Below are positions 52,801 through 64,000 of a stretch of 64,000 nt of DNA, piece after piece. The translations under genes and the position numbers were made by a program. The number at the start of each line of letters is the position of its first letter. The first letter of the stretch is position 1. This DNA is from Fulvia fulva (taxonomy: Eukaryota > Ascomycota > Dothideomycetes > Mycosphaerellales > Mycosphaerellaceae): positions 2,294,001 through 2,358,000 of the forward strand of contig NC_063022.1 in assembly GCF_020509005.1 (NCBI RefSeq), read 5' to 3'. The notes below the pieces were generated by a model. It did not search any database. It was not told the DNA's origin and was given only the letters and a program-made list of their open reading frames with translations.

Positions 52801-53299
52801 TGCGAGAGCGATAATCTCTCCGGACGAGTGGCCTAGCGACGTTGGAGGCATGTGCGGTTGCTCCGGTGCGCTTCCTCCAGGATAGGCGACAAGCAGTTAC
52901 ACAGCAGGCATTGAAGAAGTCGTTCTGCTAGCCGTAAGTACCGCACAAAGTACAGGCAGGGTCTGGCTTCTTCCCCGTCTTCTCTGACTTCCTTTTCTTC
53001 CCCGACTTCCCCTTCTTCTCCGACGTTCCCTTCTTCCCCAGTCCTCGCTGCCTCCCGGGCCCAAGCGGAACAGTGGTGAGTGCGTCTTAGTATGGTTTGT
53101 CTGATTGCAGCTCGTGGCCATAGTGTTGTGTGCACATGTGCTCATTATAGCTCCTGAGATTATGTACGTTCGCTTGCACCGTAGAGGTGAAGTGCTCAAA
53201 TCGTCTCTTGCCAAGCGACATCGACAGACAGCCATGCACTAGCGTTCTCCAGTCCCCAGCGAATCACACACCCTTGGTCTGACTTGGTCGTGTATTTGA

Positions 53300-53890
53300 A
53301 CGAATCTCATTCCGCCGAAGGCGGTCTATAAGAAGCAGCCAGGAGCCGGACAGCGCAGCGTTGATTAGACGAGCGTTAGCGAGCTCCAATCACGCTAGCT
53401 GTCTGGCGAGTAGCTGCGATTAGCTAAATCCATAGGGGTGGGGCTCGCCGAGCTTGCGAGGCTATACTACCCCGTAGATAAAGACACACCGCGCAGCACC
53501 GTAGCGACGTATAAGCCTACGAACACTCGAGCGGGGGTCGCTAAGCCTAGCGGAGCGGTAGAAACACCTCGCGCAGCCTATATACCTCGCGTAGCCCGCC
53601 CGGCGAGGGTAAAGGGGGGTCTAGAGGGTCTCCCCCGGAAACAAAGAGGCGGATCTGCACTATGCTAGGTTAAGAAACAGATTACGCCCGAGTAGTCGAT
53701 ACGGCGGTAGATACTATAGTCGATACGGCAGTAGATAGATTAAACAAAGAGCCTTCGTCGGACTCTACGAGGCTTGGCTCTGCCGCCTCGCAGCACATTT
53801 TTCGACCGAACTCGCTTCGCAGATGTGAAGGTAACAAGCCATATATCAATCTCAAGCCGGCTCCCTTAGGGTTGAGGTAGCGTGCGGAAA
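53300..53890. mobile_element. TpA-rich, RIP-like repeat relic
   Basis: The stretch is rich in both CpG and TpA and poor in CpA/TpG (for example GTAGCGACGTATAAGCCTAC). In 53461-53520 I count about 9 TpA against 3 ApT. This is the pattern left by repeat-induced point mutation of transposable elements and contrasts with flanking DNA. A hairpin CCGCCGAAGGCGG lies at about 53314. A 76-codon frame (53438-53668, no stop) remains but is not identifiable. Element class and edges are unknown. Confidence 0.5.
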
Positions 53891-54864
53891 CAACCACTGG
53901 GACGACGACAACGCGTCCATGTTACGACTTGGCCATATCCCAACTTCAGATCCGAAGCCAAAGTGGTATCGAAATATGTTGCGCTATGGATTATGGCGTG
54001 TAGCCCCGCTGTTATGGTCAATGGCTTGGTCGTTGCGGTAAAACATGCACTTTCAAATATCAGCAATGTCAAAATGTACGGACGTACCCTGGTCTCACCG
54101 ACGATAAGTCGGACCGTCATCGACAACGCCACAGATCCCTACACAACAGTAGAATGAACACAGATTGATGGTGTGAGCCCAAATTTCCTCCTGTCGTCCA
54201 CAGTGATCAATGTGTCGGCAAGCCGACGCCTTGATCCAGCGAGGTTGACTTGACATATCACAGCCGGACGAATCATCGTGCTACAAACCCAGGCTCTTGA
54301 CTGATCAACAGCGTAGCGTCGTCTTCGAACGGCGGAAAGTACAACGGAAAACGAAGGGCCGGTCGACAGAGGTCGTGCCAGAGCCGCACGCAAGTCCATC
54401 CATCGATGCACCACACTGACCACTGCAGTGTCGGGATCTTTGAGGAGGGGAATCATCAGATGCCGACAGAGCACCTGTATACGAGCTGAAGTACTACAAT
54501 AGAGAGAGTATTTTTGGAAGCTCGCTCTTGAACCGCTCGACTGTATTGTAGACTCGCGATCCTTCCGATCACGACTCGAGGCAGTGATGCGCGACTCGTG
54601 TATGTCGCTGCACCGTTGCTTGATCCCATCTTTGGTCCAAGACGAAATTGGAATGAGAGTCTGCTGTATGCGGGTCGTCAGTGGTACCGAGGACATTGCA
54701 TTTCCTTACCTGCACGCCTATGGCTGCCATGTGTTTTCATATCATGGGCAAGGCGCCTCTTGAATTGTTTCTTGCCGCTGCTCTGGAAGACCTGGGTACA
54801 GCGAATGAAGAATGAGAGCTGTCAGCTGGTTGTGGTAGAGTCACATCCCGAGTAACGAGCAACC
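53891..54864. other. Gene-poor, weak coding traces
   Basis: Short frames on both strands (for example 54139-54696 minus) have no recognised features. It contains the presumed promoter of the 54865 gene at its right end. Confidence 0.35.
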
Positions 54865-55782
54865 ATGTCTTCCATACTGATCGTGGGGTTTCGCAATACT
54901 GTGTATAGTCGCAGCAATCACTGTGTCGTCGGCAATTATTCCAGGAAGTCACGTCGTACGCCAACTTCCCTCTCGGCGTGGTTGCCAAGGCACATCGACA
55001 AACAGGCTTCCATTAGCGTACATATCTTCCCAGCGAATGAGACACCTCACCCAGGATTCCAGCCGAGCAACTACTGCTTGGCCAGAGCTCATGAGATCAT
55101 TGAAGCTGTTGTACGACATCACCACAACGCAAGGTAGGTAAGGTCTCCTGCTTCCGCTTGCATCCTGTAACCAAGTCTACCGCAGCTGTGCACACTATAC
55201 AAGTACTTGCTGCTCGCTCGCGTGCCCATCATGACTGCCCCGTTCCACCGCCTGCTGGCATTTTACTCAAACCGTAATCAGGACGACACACAGACAATCC
55301 GGCTACAGGACTCACTTCGAGGCAACCTCGCTCTAGGTCTGGACTTTCCGGTCGCGTTGGGAATAGCAGTGGGAAGGCATTTGTTTCTGAAGAATACTGG
55401 GCTCTTCTCGCTCAACATACACGTTCCGAGCGTGTCATGGAAGGAAACACCGTTGCATGGAGTAGAGGTGGACGAGAAGAAAGAGTATACGATGAGTGAG
55501 GTTATGGGTATGGCCAGGGAAAAGAAAGGACCCTTCGGTGCTGTGGATGGGATGGGAGTATGGTCGCTGGCTGCTGATGTGAAGACTGGTCTGGTCAAGG
55601 GCGAGGATATAGTGGGCTTCCAGGAAGGAAGACTGTTTGAGAGGATCGAGAAGAGGAGGAAGGATAGGAATCAAGTCTTGCCGTTGTGGAGGGGAGGACC
55701 AATCTCTGTGACTGGACATTCATGGATGGTGAAGAAGATGTTCGGGGTGAACGTATATCGGGACGATGATAAGGACGACTGA
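54865..55782 (+). CDS. Caleosin-like protein, two exons proposed
   Basis: Proposed CDS join(54865..55110,55186..55782), 280 residues. ACCATGT start; a 75-nt intron (GTACGA, CTGTAAC, CGCAG, phase 0) joins ARAHEIIEAV to LCTLYKYLLLARVPIM. The second exon has an EF-hand-like block, FHRLLAFYSNRNQDDTQTIR followed by LQDSLRGNLALG, with a degenerate calcium loop. It then has a hydrophobic segment and a C-terminal block MSEVMGMAREKKGPF ... GFQEGRLFERIEKR resembling caleosin ends (...DGSLF). Caleosins are lipid-droplet haem peroxygenases involved in oxylipin and stress biology. The resemblance is partial: the calcium ligands and the membrane hairpin are not textbook. The second exon alone (ATG at 55231, 183 aa) is the safer core. 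Confidence 0.48.
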
Positions 55783-57669
55783 TTGCATTCGGGACAACGA
55801 GGATAGAGAGATTGGCCCAGGAGAAACTGGACCAAAGGCTGATGTCGAAGAACCGGAGCATTCTACCACTGGAAAGATCATGTGCCTCGAAATGCATCTG
55901 CGTAACCCCTATAAATGGTCACGCGGGAGTCGAGAAGGGATGGCATCTACACTTTCGATAGCCCCTGACTTGGGCTGCTGGATCCGGTTTCGCAACTCAG
56001 TGTATCGCTGAAGTTGGTGGACGCGAAGAGCCTATAGTCGTCGGGGGATCAAGAAATCAGAGCCCCTGGCTCGCGGCAAATGCTCGTAAGACCAACTCAA
56101 CGTTCCGCGGCTCGCCTGACTTCTCGAGCAATATATTTCGAGCGTCTTCGATCACCTTCGAGCCTGCTGACGAGTTCTGCTTCATTCTGCGACGATAGGT
56201 TGGCTACATGAAGCTTGTGCCTTTGAGCTCTTGGTCCGCATCCGCACACATCCGGAAGTCGAGGTCCTTACTCACAATATTATTCCACGGCCATCTCCGA
56301 CAGTTGCTGCTGCTCAGTCATGGGTTTGGCAGTGAATATGTATGGGCGCAGGACCACTAGTGTGGTGCTGTGGCGTAATCATGGGTAAGACGAGTTTACA
56401 AAATTAGAGAGGAGACTGTGACAGTCAAAGCGCGAGGAGATAGTTTGTGGTGATTCAGCCACTCAGCGAATTAGGTGGACCTGGTTCTCCCACCAAGAAA
56501 AACATCGCAGCCATCCAAGACCGAGGGAGTTCGGATTAGGGAGCAGCGCAGTCGTTTAACCAGAAATTTCATGCGGGCCATCGCACGGATCTACCAGCGC
56601 ATCGGGCCCGGCAAGATGTTTGAGGGACAGTGCAAGCTCTGAGGTTCCAAATAAGAATGGCTGGCGGGAGTTGCCACTAAGAGCGGAAAAGCTAGATTTG
56701 ACCTCACCTCATCTCTTGCGCAGCGCAGCGTATACAGCTCAGCTAGCCCACTTCATGACGTGCTAGCAGCATAGTGGACATCGCCGGCGATATGTTTGCG
56801 CTCTGAAATCTTCATTTTGTACATTCTCCCAGCCTATCCAGTCGCATCAATGTTGCAGCATCGCCGCGAATGAGCATTCACCAACATCACTTACCTTCCT
56901 CATGCGGACTAGCCGGTGCTCGCAGCGCCATGGCTCTGAAGTGAATGGTTGCCATTGCTGTACCGAATGCTGCTCTATGCGCTACCTATTAGGCGCGCAG
57001 GCGGCTGTTGCGGCGCGTGCTCGCTGGCTGCTTTTGGATAGGTTACTACGCAACTGGGCCACTGCTCTCAGACTGGACGTATCTGTTTCCGTCATGGTCG
57101 TGGCTTCATCGGGTGGAAACGTTTCCCACTACGTGCACGTGAGGAGGTTTGTGAGCTAGCTCACGACAGCAATATTCGCCCATTATTTGAATGAGAAGGA
57201 CTCATGGTTCGCGCATTGACAGGCTTGGAGATTAGCTTGTGGACAACTCTTTCAAGGGAAAGCTTTCGCTCGATCAGACGTTTGCTTTTTGAGTCTGGCG
57301 TGCGAGGCCGGAATGCTCTGTCGACCGCTGAGATGGCATCAGCTCGGTAGCATCATTGCCATGAAAGCGAAGGAGCTTTCGAGCCACAAGTGCACTGTCA
57401 CGCGGGCAACATTTTGGAGGTTGGGCCAATGGAGAGATATTTGGGTGCGACAAGGAAGTGATGTGGAGTGGTGAGAGTAGAGTATTAGCAATAACACTAT
57501 GTCTAGGTACTCGTGTCATCCGTGCCTCCATCAAAAAAGGCGGTCGAAGTCGACCGCCCCAGCGCTCGTCATTGTTGCGCCATTGTCTGCGACCAAAGCC
57601 TGACTACGCAGCTTGATCATACACACATGCAGCCATCCACATTCCCATACTCGGCGGCTCAATGCCGGA
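55783..57669. other. Gene-poor stretch
   Basis: 1.9 kb without a supported gene. A small minus-strand frame near 56055-56190 (MKQNSSAGSKVIEDARNILL ...) follows an acceptor-like CGTCGCAG and could be a last exon, but no first exon is found. Confidence 0.35.
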
Positions 57670-57906
57670 TTACACCATGGCACCGGGTCCTAAGTTACTC
57701 CTTAGTCTCCGTAATACTGCGGACACATGCTGCGTAGCACCCGCCCACTCCATATTCCTCCTCCCCGAAAAGCATCCGTTAAACGCCGTCATGTGTCCAT
57801 GTGGTATCTCAAAGGTTTCATAGCTCATCCAGTACTCCAAAATCATAGTCTGAACTTTCACGCTCAAATCTGTATCGGAGGACCAGATCAAGCTCCAGAG
57901 CTCCAC
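57670..57906 (-). other. Possible coding exon or relic
   Basis: 78 open codons with sensible composition (LWSLIWSSDTDLSVKVQTMI, LEYWMSYETFEIPHGHMTAF) but beginning at GTG, with a stop close upstream. It may be a terminal exon or remnant of a gene; unrecognised. Confidence 0.25.
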
Positions 57907-58019
57907 AATATCCCCTCATAACATATTGCTGGACGCCTTGGTGGGTCCATACACAAATCTTCTTGCAAATGGCGAATATAGTACAAGAATGTCAACATAT
58001 CGAATCGTGTGAGACCAAA

Positions 58020-59374
58020 TTAGTCCGAAGCAGCGGCGTAATTGAAGAAGTCCGATTCGTTCCAGGGTTGCTCGGTGGCTGGTGTAACATGACCGCTGTT
58101 CTGCGCAGTGTTGGCGCCGCTCCCGAAGCCAAGATCAAAGGCGTAGTTGGAGTCACTGAAGTGGCTCATGTCGCCATACATGTCGCTGCCGAAGAAGTCG
58201 AGGTTGGCCGGTGCGCTCATCGCAGATAACGGCTCTGACTTCATCGAACTTGTCATTGCTCCCTGGCTGCCCATCGGGAATTGTGTCAGGGTCTGGTTCA
58301 GACCGTGTGATGCAGTCGGCGAGTTGCCAGTCGAGTCTCTCTTCTTGCCATTTGGATTGTAGCTGTACGATCCTGCCATACCAGGTGCCATATGCGACGA
58401 GTAGCCGGCGAACTGAGGAACGTCCATGAGCTGCTGAGTCTCAAGCGGAAGCTTAGTAGTGAGAGGGTACATCAACTGCTCGTAAGGTGTTGAGCCTGGT
58501 GCAGGTGATGCTGCCGACGGCCGTAAGCCTTGTGGAAGATGTGCTGCGTTGTGGGGTGAGATAGGTGCCTGCTTCGGCGACGTCGACTTCTGAGTGATCT
58601 CGTTGGGCGTCGGAGGCTGGCTACCCAGCGTACTCCTGGTGTGCGAGGCAGAGGGCGATGATGCGCCAGCTGACTGACTCGACACACGGCGGCTGTCGTT
58701 AGCTGCTGGCGTGGTCGACTTCTGGGCCTGAGGCTGTTGGTAGTGTGTGAACTCTGAGGGGGTTGCTATGGATGACGAACGTCCATGTGAAGCGGGTCGC
58801 ATATTCTGCATCGATACTTGCTGCTGGAACGGCGTCTGCATCCCGTTGAATGGACCACTCATGGCCAGAGGTGACATTGTGCCGTTGAAGCCTTGCTGCA
58901 TCATCGGGTTGAATCCAAATTGTTGGGCATATTGATTGTTCTGGTTTGCCTGGTATATGGCCTGATGTAGGTAGTTCCTGACTCCGATCTGGCCAGCGAG
59001 GTAACTATTCACACGATCGTTCAAGTTGGTGTTGAATGCAAAGCCTGGATTCAAAGCATTGATCCGTCTGAACTGCATTGGAAGATCATCATCTTCTTCC
59101 TCATACATCTCCTCGTTCATCACATCTTCCTCTCGAACACGAAGCGAACGCCCAGTACGCTTCTTGTGTATCTCTGATGCTCGCCGCGCTGATTCGACAC
59201 GAGCTTCCAGGCTACGATCGCTTCGTCGGGACGCTGCAATGTATGCCCTGGACACATTGATCAGTGTGTTACACAAGATCTGATTCACTGTCGACCGTAC
59301 CTCTCTTGATTCTCCTCGTGCGTCCGTTCGGTGCGAACGGGCTTGACCGTCGGCATCGTGCGGATAGGAGGCAT
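58020..59374 (-). CDS. Conserved fungal nuclear-type Q/S/P-rich protein, two coding exons
   Basis: CDS complement(join(58020..59247,59301..59374)), 433 residues. The first exon (MPPIRTMPTVKPVRTERTHE) joins through a 53-nt intron (GTACGG, CTGAT, CCAG, phase 2) to the most conserved-looking block: NQERAYIAASRRSDRSLEAR, ASEIHKKRTGRSLRVREEDV and MNEEMYEEEDDDLP. The remaining 330 residues are Gln/Ser/Pro/Asn-rich with an acidic aromatic end (DLGFGSG ... WNESDFFNYAAASD), typical of an activation domain. A GTAAGT...CATAG pair at 59532/59416 suggests a 117-nt intron in the 5' UTR. It is likely a transcriptional regulator or cofactor. No DNA-binding domain is seen and no name is given. Confidence 0.66.
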
Positions 59375-59725
59375 GGCCGCTGCGAAGGGGGATCGACGAC
59401 TTTTTGAGGTTCCAGCTATGGAGTTATCAGTATCAGCGATCGAACCATGAGTTGTTCCAAGGCGATAACAGGATCCCGACTATTGTCGACAATGTTTGTT
59501 TTTTTGAAGACGAAAAGACATATCGGACTTACAAGAACACGGTAGAGAATGCTTGTTGGCTTCAGTGGTGTGAGACCCGTGGCCAAGGTATCGTGGTCTG
59601 GCGTGCGGGGAGCGAAGTGGCAAGTCTCGTCCAAAGTTAGGGTCCTGACGGAAAGGATGCTAGGCCTTCAGTTTGTCTAATAACAAACGATGATTTTGAA
59701 TGACCAAGCTGAGTTGTCGATAGAA

Positions 59726-60019
59726 TCAATTGGAACAGGATGAAGAAACAAGGGAAGCGCGGTGAGCAGCATGAAGGAGAAAAAGGCGGCCGGCTTCTCG
59801 CAGAGCTTCGAGGAGGGATCCTGCAACGCCTCCGTCGCTAGTATTCAACAGGCCTGCCGCAGTAGCTGCAAGGCTAATTCCCATGCCCGTCTGCTCCGCT
59901 TCTTGTGCCCGCAAGCTCGTACAGGCGTAGCCGAGCGATTTGGTCTGCCTCCAGGCGAGCACAGCGAGCTCAGCGAGGAACTTGCTGGTCTGATGCGCTT
60001 TAATTGGCTCCACGGACAT
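59726..60019 (-). CDS. Small hypothetical protein
   Basis: 97-codon frame with a true ATG at 60019. It has an alternating helical, Ala/Leu-rich composition (KFLAELAVLAWRQTKSLGYA, GISLAATAAGLLNTSDGGVA, GSLLEALREAGRLFLLHAAH). No signal peptide or domain. Weak evidence; may be a chance frame. Confidence 0.3.
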   Translation of the reverse strand: MSVEPIKAHQTSKFLAELAVLAWRQTKSLGYACTSLRAQEAEQTGMGISLAATAAGLLNTSDGGVAGSLLEALREAGRLFLLHAAHRASLVSSSCSN

Positions 60020-63000
60020 AGTGGCACAGATTGACTCGAGATCTCTGATCCGTTCGGTACACTAAGAGGAGCTAAATGCCGTGCTCAGAGCCTCAGATAT
60101 CTCCCTCCGATTCAACCTTGCTGTTTGAGGCAGGCGGGAGCATCGCTCTTCAAGATTGCTGCGGGGCTGTGACGTTCGACGGACGCAAGATTGAAGCTAT
60201 GCGAGTGCGACGTCGTCAAATGTGATGGCAGCACCATACCAGCCGCATGGCACCTCAAGATCTGGCATGTTTTGGGCCAGCGGATCTTATCTTGCATAAA
60301 CTGGGCCAGCACCTGTTTCTGTGTAGCGTCGGTGACGGCTCCGACCTTTCGCTTGAAGGAGAGACATCAGATTTCTTTGAGCAGACATGGTTTGTTGCCC
60401 AGAGACACGCTGAGCAGTCGAGATTGGAGTCGAGTGAGTGAACATTGTTGTTCGGCGCTTCGTCCGGAAACTCTTTACCCGGCCAGCCTATATCGCAGAC
60501 TTGTGACGACCGGAAACCGAAGACCGGCCATCTCGCTCCACGAAACCCTGCTGAGCCACGCTGCTGGTATTACTCTTATGTGCAGATGACTTTGTTGTTG
60601 TACAGAGATCGTTGTCTTCGACTCGCTGTGCACCATCGAGCGAGCCTAGCACGTTGTCGAAGCTGTGCCATCTGTCCATCGTACCACTGCAAAGGAGTGG
60701 TAGCGGCGTGAGCGGCATGAAGCTCCCAGGGTGGTGTCCGCTTGGGCTGTGCCGCGAATGAGCCGTGGACCAATTAAAATTCATTCACCTACACCACGCA
60801 CCTGCCTGCCGAGATCGCGTCTCGATCTCGCTTTCCTCCTAGCAGTTAGAATATTGTCACATCAGATTGACGAGTGGCGACGTGCATTTGTTTCAGTACA
60901 GACTTTCTCCCATCTTTAGAAGACACTCTGACCACGCGGGACCTGCTGAACTTCCGACCGCCCCTGTGCTGGCCTCGAAATGGACCACTACCTGAGATGG
61001 ACATTCTTTCACTGTCATAAGTCTGGCTGGATCTGGCAGAACAAATACCCTGTTTGGCATCAGCCGTAACCCGATGACAAAACGCCAGAGCGAGCATTCC
61101 TTGGCGGTCATACGCAGCCTGAATATTGGAGCGGCTGCGGCAACGATCTACGATAGGACCAGCGCACGCTCCACGATAAGGACGAACGCGGACAGTGTCT
61201 GCATAAGGAGCTGCAACACGTACAGACCAGCGGCAGCAGAATTCTCGTTCTCGTCGGGGCCCTGCACTTCTCATACGCTCGTCAAAACCACGTTAGCAGC
61301 CATTGGCTTCCGGGTTCTAACCGTCCGGTAATTTAGGACGCTTTGCACCTTGCGGTCGTAGACAGTGAATTTTGCGCCTCCATGTCGGAAGCATCCGGAA
61401 GCATCATGAACAGCAATATCACTTCTTCGGGAGGCTGCCGCACAGGAATGCGAATATGAGCCTATACAGGCACGCCGATACCTCTAAGATATAGCGCCAT
61501 GCACGCTCGGACTTTTCAGCATGCAAAGCCGGGACTTCTCCTCGAACCATTTCCCTAGTATTATCGCAATCGATCTCTTACAGGGCCTTGCAACCCACTC
61601 GATTAACGTGCGACAACCTAATCTCGCTGGTGAGCATGCGGTGATGCGATCTTTGGATACTGCCGGGAGCGAGACTACTTTCGGCAGCTGCATTGCAACG
61701 CATCTGGTTCTGATCCGAGCGCATCAAGATACCTACCAAGGCTTTGGTATCAAACCCACAAAATATGCAAGATCGCTAACAGCAGCATGGCAGGCATGCG
61801 TGCACCCCAGATTGCGCTTGGGCACCTCGCTTCCCAAGAATCTTTGTACTACGATCTCGTATATATGTACGAACATGCAGTCAGGTCGGAGGACTTTCCG
61901 GTCCTTAGCGAAAGATGTAACAACACAACAGCTCTTCGTCGCAGACTCGCCTCGAGGCAAAGGCAGACATCGGAGCATCTGTTGGGCAATGTGCTTCTTC
62001 ATCGTCCAAGCAATACCCACGGAAAGCTGCAACATACTGAGAGAGGCCGAATTTCAAAAGCCATAGACAATCACATGCCACAGCTTCGTGCATCCCTGGC
62101 GAGAACGGACCCCTTATCGGCGAGAGCACATTGCCGCGGGAGATCACACAGGCCGAGCGCATCGAAGTAACCCTGTGTTGAGTCTACAGCGCAACTTTAC
62201 GTTCGCACGCATGCAGTAGCTGCACACTTCTGTACGTGGCACATTGTAATCAGCCGGCACAGTATCACGCATTCTGACGCCTAGAGCACTCGCATTAGCG
62301 GATCGCAAGCCCAAGCCAGGCTTACTCACAGCAGTTCACCCACAAGCCGCAGCACAGAGCTTCCACGGGACCATGCTTCTCAACAGATTCTGAACGATAC
62401 TATCGTAAAGCGGCCGCATTCGGTGCTTTAGCTCTTCTTGGAAGCTACTGGAAATTGTTTTACGGCTTCAGGCAGCACTTCTGCCGCTGTCCACTTTCGA
62501 CGAGGGGAATGGAGACACTGCGCATTGGCATTGAACTTGATGGCTGTCTGAAGACCGGTCGATCTCAGATATCAGACTACTTTCGGTGCTCATGGCAAGA
62601 ATGCTGCTTGCAGCGGCGGGCGACAGGGATGGAGAGAGCTGGCGACCGTCTCATAGACGATCTTCTCGAGCTGTCGGCCGAAGAATGTGCTTCGTCATTG
62701 ACAACTCTCCTGACCGTCCGCCTCCTACCTCCAAGGGCCCTTGACAAGAAATGTGGACCCCTATTCGACGGGTCGCGTGTAACTTGATCGTTGCAATAGC
62801 AGTATAACAGCGCAGCGACTGCTTACGATGTAAAAGCAGTAGAGCACCCATGTCGCTCCAACAGTCCTTGCTCTGTCTATGGCTCTTCAAGCACTCCGTG
62901 CACGTTACAATCGATCTTACATTCGGAGACCCGGACAACTCCCTCTATGAGATACTTTCGCTCGGCCAATCTCTGTACCTGCAGCCCAGTGTCAGCCCTC

Positions 63001-64000
63001 CCGTCCTCTGCTGCTCTGGGCTCACAAATCTGGGCAAGGTCCATGAAGCTGATCATCAACGCAGGGCCAAATCCAATTTCGACTGCTTCGACCTGCTATC
63101 TACAATGGCATTATCCTCCCCGAACAACAACTGCATGGCACCTTAGTACTCAGTGCTACGGCATTGCTATCATGCTGCCATTCGTGCCACCAGCCATAAG
63201 CACTAACGACCGGGGTCAGAACTACCTTGAAAAGACCTATGCAAGGCTTGATACGTGCAGGCCTTCTGGGCATGCTGCTTGAGCGACACTACCCACCAGT
63301 GTGAAGGACCCAGGGAGACCCGGAACATTTACGATACTTGGCACAATGCCTTCGACAGGACGACCGACGTCCCAATGCTCCATGCCCTGGCGACGATCAA
63401 CAGTCCTATCGGAAGGGTTGGCTCTGCCATACCGAATCGGCGCAGCATGTCCATCTCAAGCATCTGGACCTGACAAAGAGGTGCAAACAACGAAGGAAGA
63501 TCGACAAGTGTCGAGCTGTGGATGCTACGAAATCTGGCCCTATCGCCTCCATTGGCCACAGAGTAAAAAGCTTTGCGTGAATGGCTTGGTCCCGATAATG
63601 CATCACACTTCTCAAGACGGCACTGCTGCACTTACATGCAAGGAATAGTAGACCCATGTTCCCTCACAGGCACAATCGGGAACTCGGGACTATCCTCCGC
63701 GGCGCTATGATAGCAGCTCACTGGTCGGAACCACAGGCGTGTATTTGAGCCTTCGCATGTTCAATGTTTCATCTTTTGCAATTTTCTGCAGTCGTTACGC
63801 CGGCATACTGGTCACGCTACAAGCCAGACTCCCGGACCAGGACCAAATCCAACCCAATCATCTCCACAACAAACGTCGTGCCGATCCATCACAGGCTCCT
63901 CCTCCTTGCTCAGATTTACCTGCTGCCGTTGAGCAGGCATCGCAATCCCCCCCAGCCACGCCAATTCCCTCCTAGACCAGGATAGAGAAAGACTGCAAGC
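60020..64000. other. Gene-poor right end, weak coding traces only
   Basis: Nearly 4 kb with no convincing gene. The best traces are: a minus-strand frame at 60893-61111, open up to a CGTAG acceptor-like site (RLMPNRVFVLPDPARLMTVK, VVVHFEASTGAVGSSAGPAW); and a plus-strand frame from an ATG at 62509 to 62787 (METLRIGIELDGCLKTGRSQ). Neither has a recognised family or a full gene structure. I see no tRNA, MITE or array here. Confidence 0.35.

Noticed and set aside
61521..62066. 181-codon plus-strand frame at the right end
   Set aside because: Mixed composition with no motif, overlapping frames on the other strand, and no transcript-like features.
1..64000. CRISPR array, bacterial operon signals, rRNA or clear tRNA genes
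   Set aside because: No regularly spaced repeats with unique spacers, no ribosome-binding sites or operon layout, and no sequence I can support as rRNA or tRNA; all genes are eukaryotic in structure.

Overview
This window is nuclear DNA of a filamentous ascomycete, most likely a Dothideomycete of the Mycosphaerellaceae type. That placement is inference. The evidence is: short GT-AG introns of about 48-120 nt with CTAAC/CTGAC branch sites, a CaM kinase, a GH32 invertase and a Pcp1/PcpA spindle-pole protein of Pezizomycotina type, many F-box-like 'LPxELR' genes, small cysteine-rich secreted proteins, MITEs and RIP-like decay. Both strands are used with no operon structure. Several genes exist only after splicing, so single-ORF scans miss or split them. 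Splice sites were chosen by eye from consensus and frame.

Layout. 0-2 kb: a divergent pair of mitochondrial genes (MAM33 partial, citrate carrier CTP1). 2.7-4.5 kb: two small spliced cysteine-rich secreted proteins (effector-like) next to a double MITE. 4.8-6.8 kb: two F-box-like genes. 7-13.5 kb: ecdysoneless/SGT1-like gene and the Pcp1/Spc110-type coiled-coil gene, divergent. 14.7-18.2 kb: a MITE, another F-box-like gene with a 66-nt stop-containing intron, and a fungal membrane protein. 19-21 kb: Hsp9/Hsp12 stress protein and a NIF3/YqfO-type domain protein. 21.3-23.9 kb: four tandem copies of a small F-box-like gene, all broken. 24-28 kb: head-to-head RPA34.5 and GRC3, both rRNA-production genes. 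28-34 kb: three small hypotheticals and a large mitochondrial-type protein. 34-41.5 kb: a 929-aa protein with a C-terminal zinc-binding tail, two small hypotheticals, and a long gene split by a homopolymer frameshift. 42.7-48.2 kb: a LEA-like/MAPEG fusion, secreted GH32 invertase and CMK1-type kinase.

48.2-58 kb is gene-poor. It holds a possible small spliced gene, about 2.2 kb of decayed coding sequence on the minus strand (possibly an old mycovirus-like or other gene relic), a TpA-rich RIP-like repeat relic and a caleosin-like gene. A Q/S/P-rich conserved nuclear-type protein lies at 58-59.4 kb. The last 4.6 kb show only weak coding signals.

The housekeeping genes are ordinary core-chromosome content. 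The secreted proteins, broken F-box-like copies, MITEs and RIP-like tracts are typical of accessory, fast-changing compartments of plant-associated fungi.
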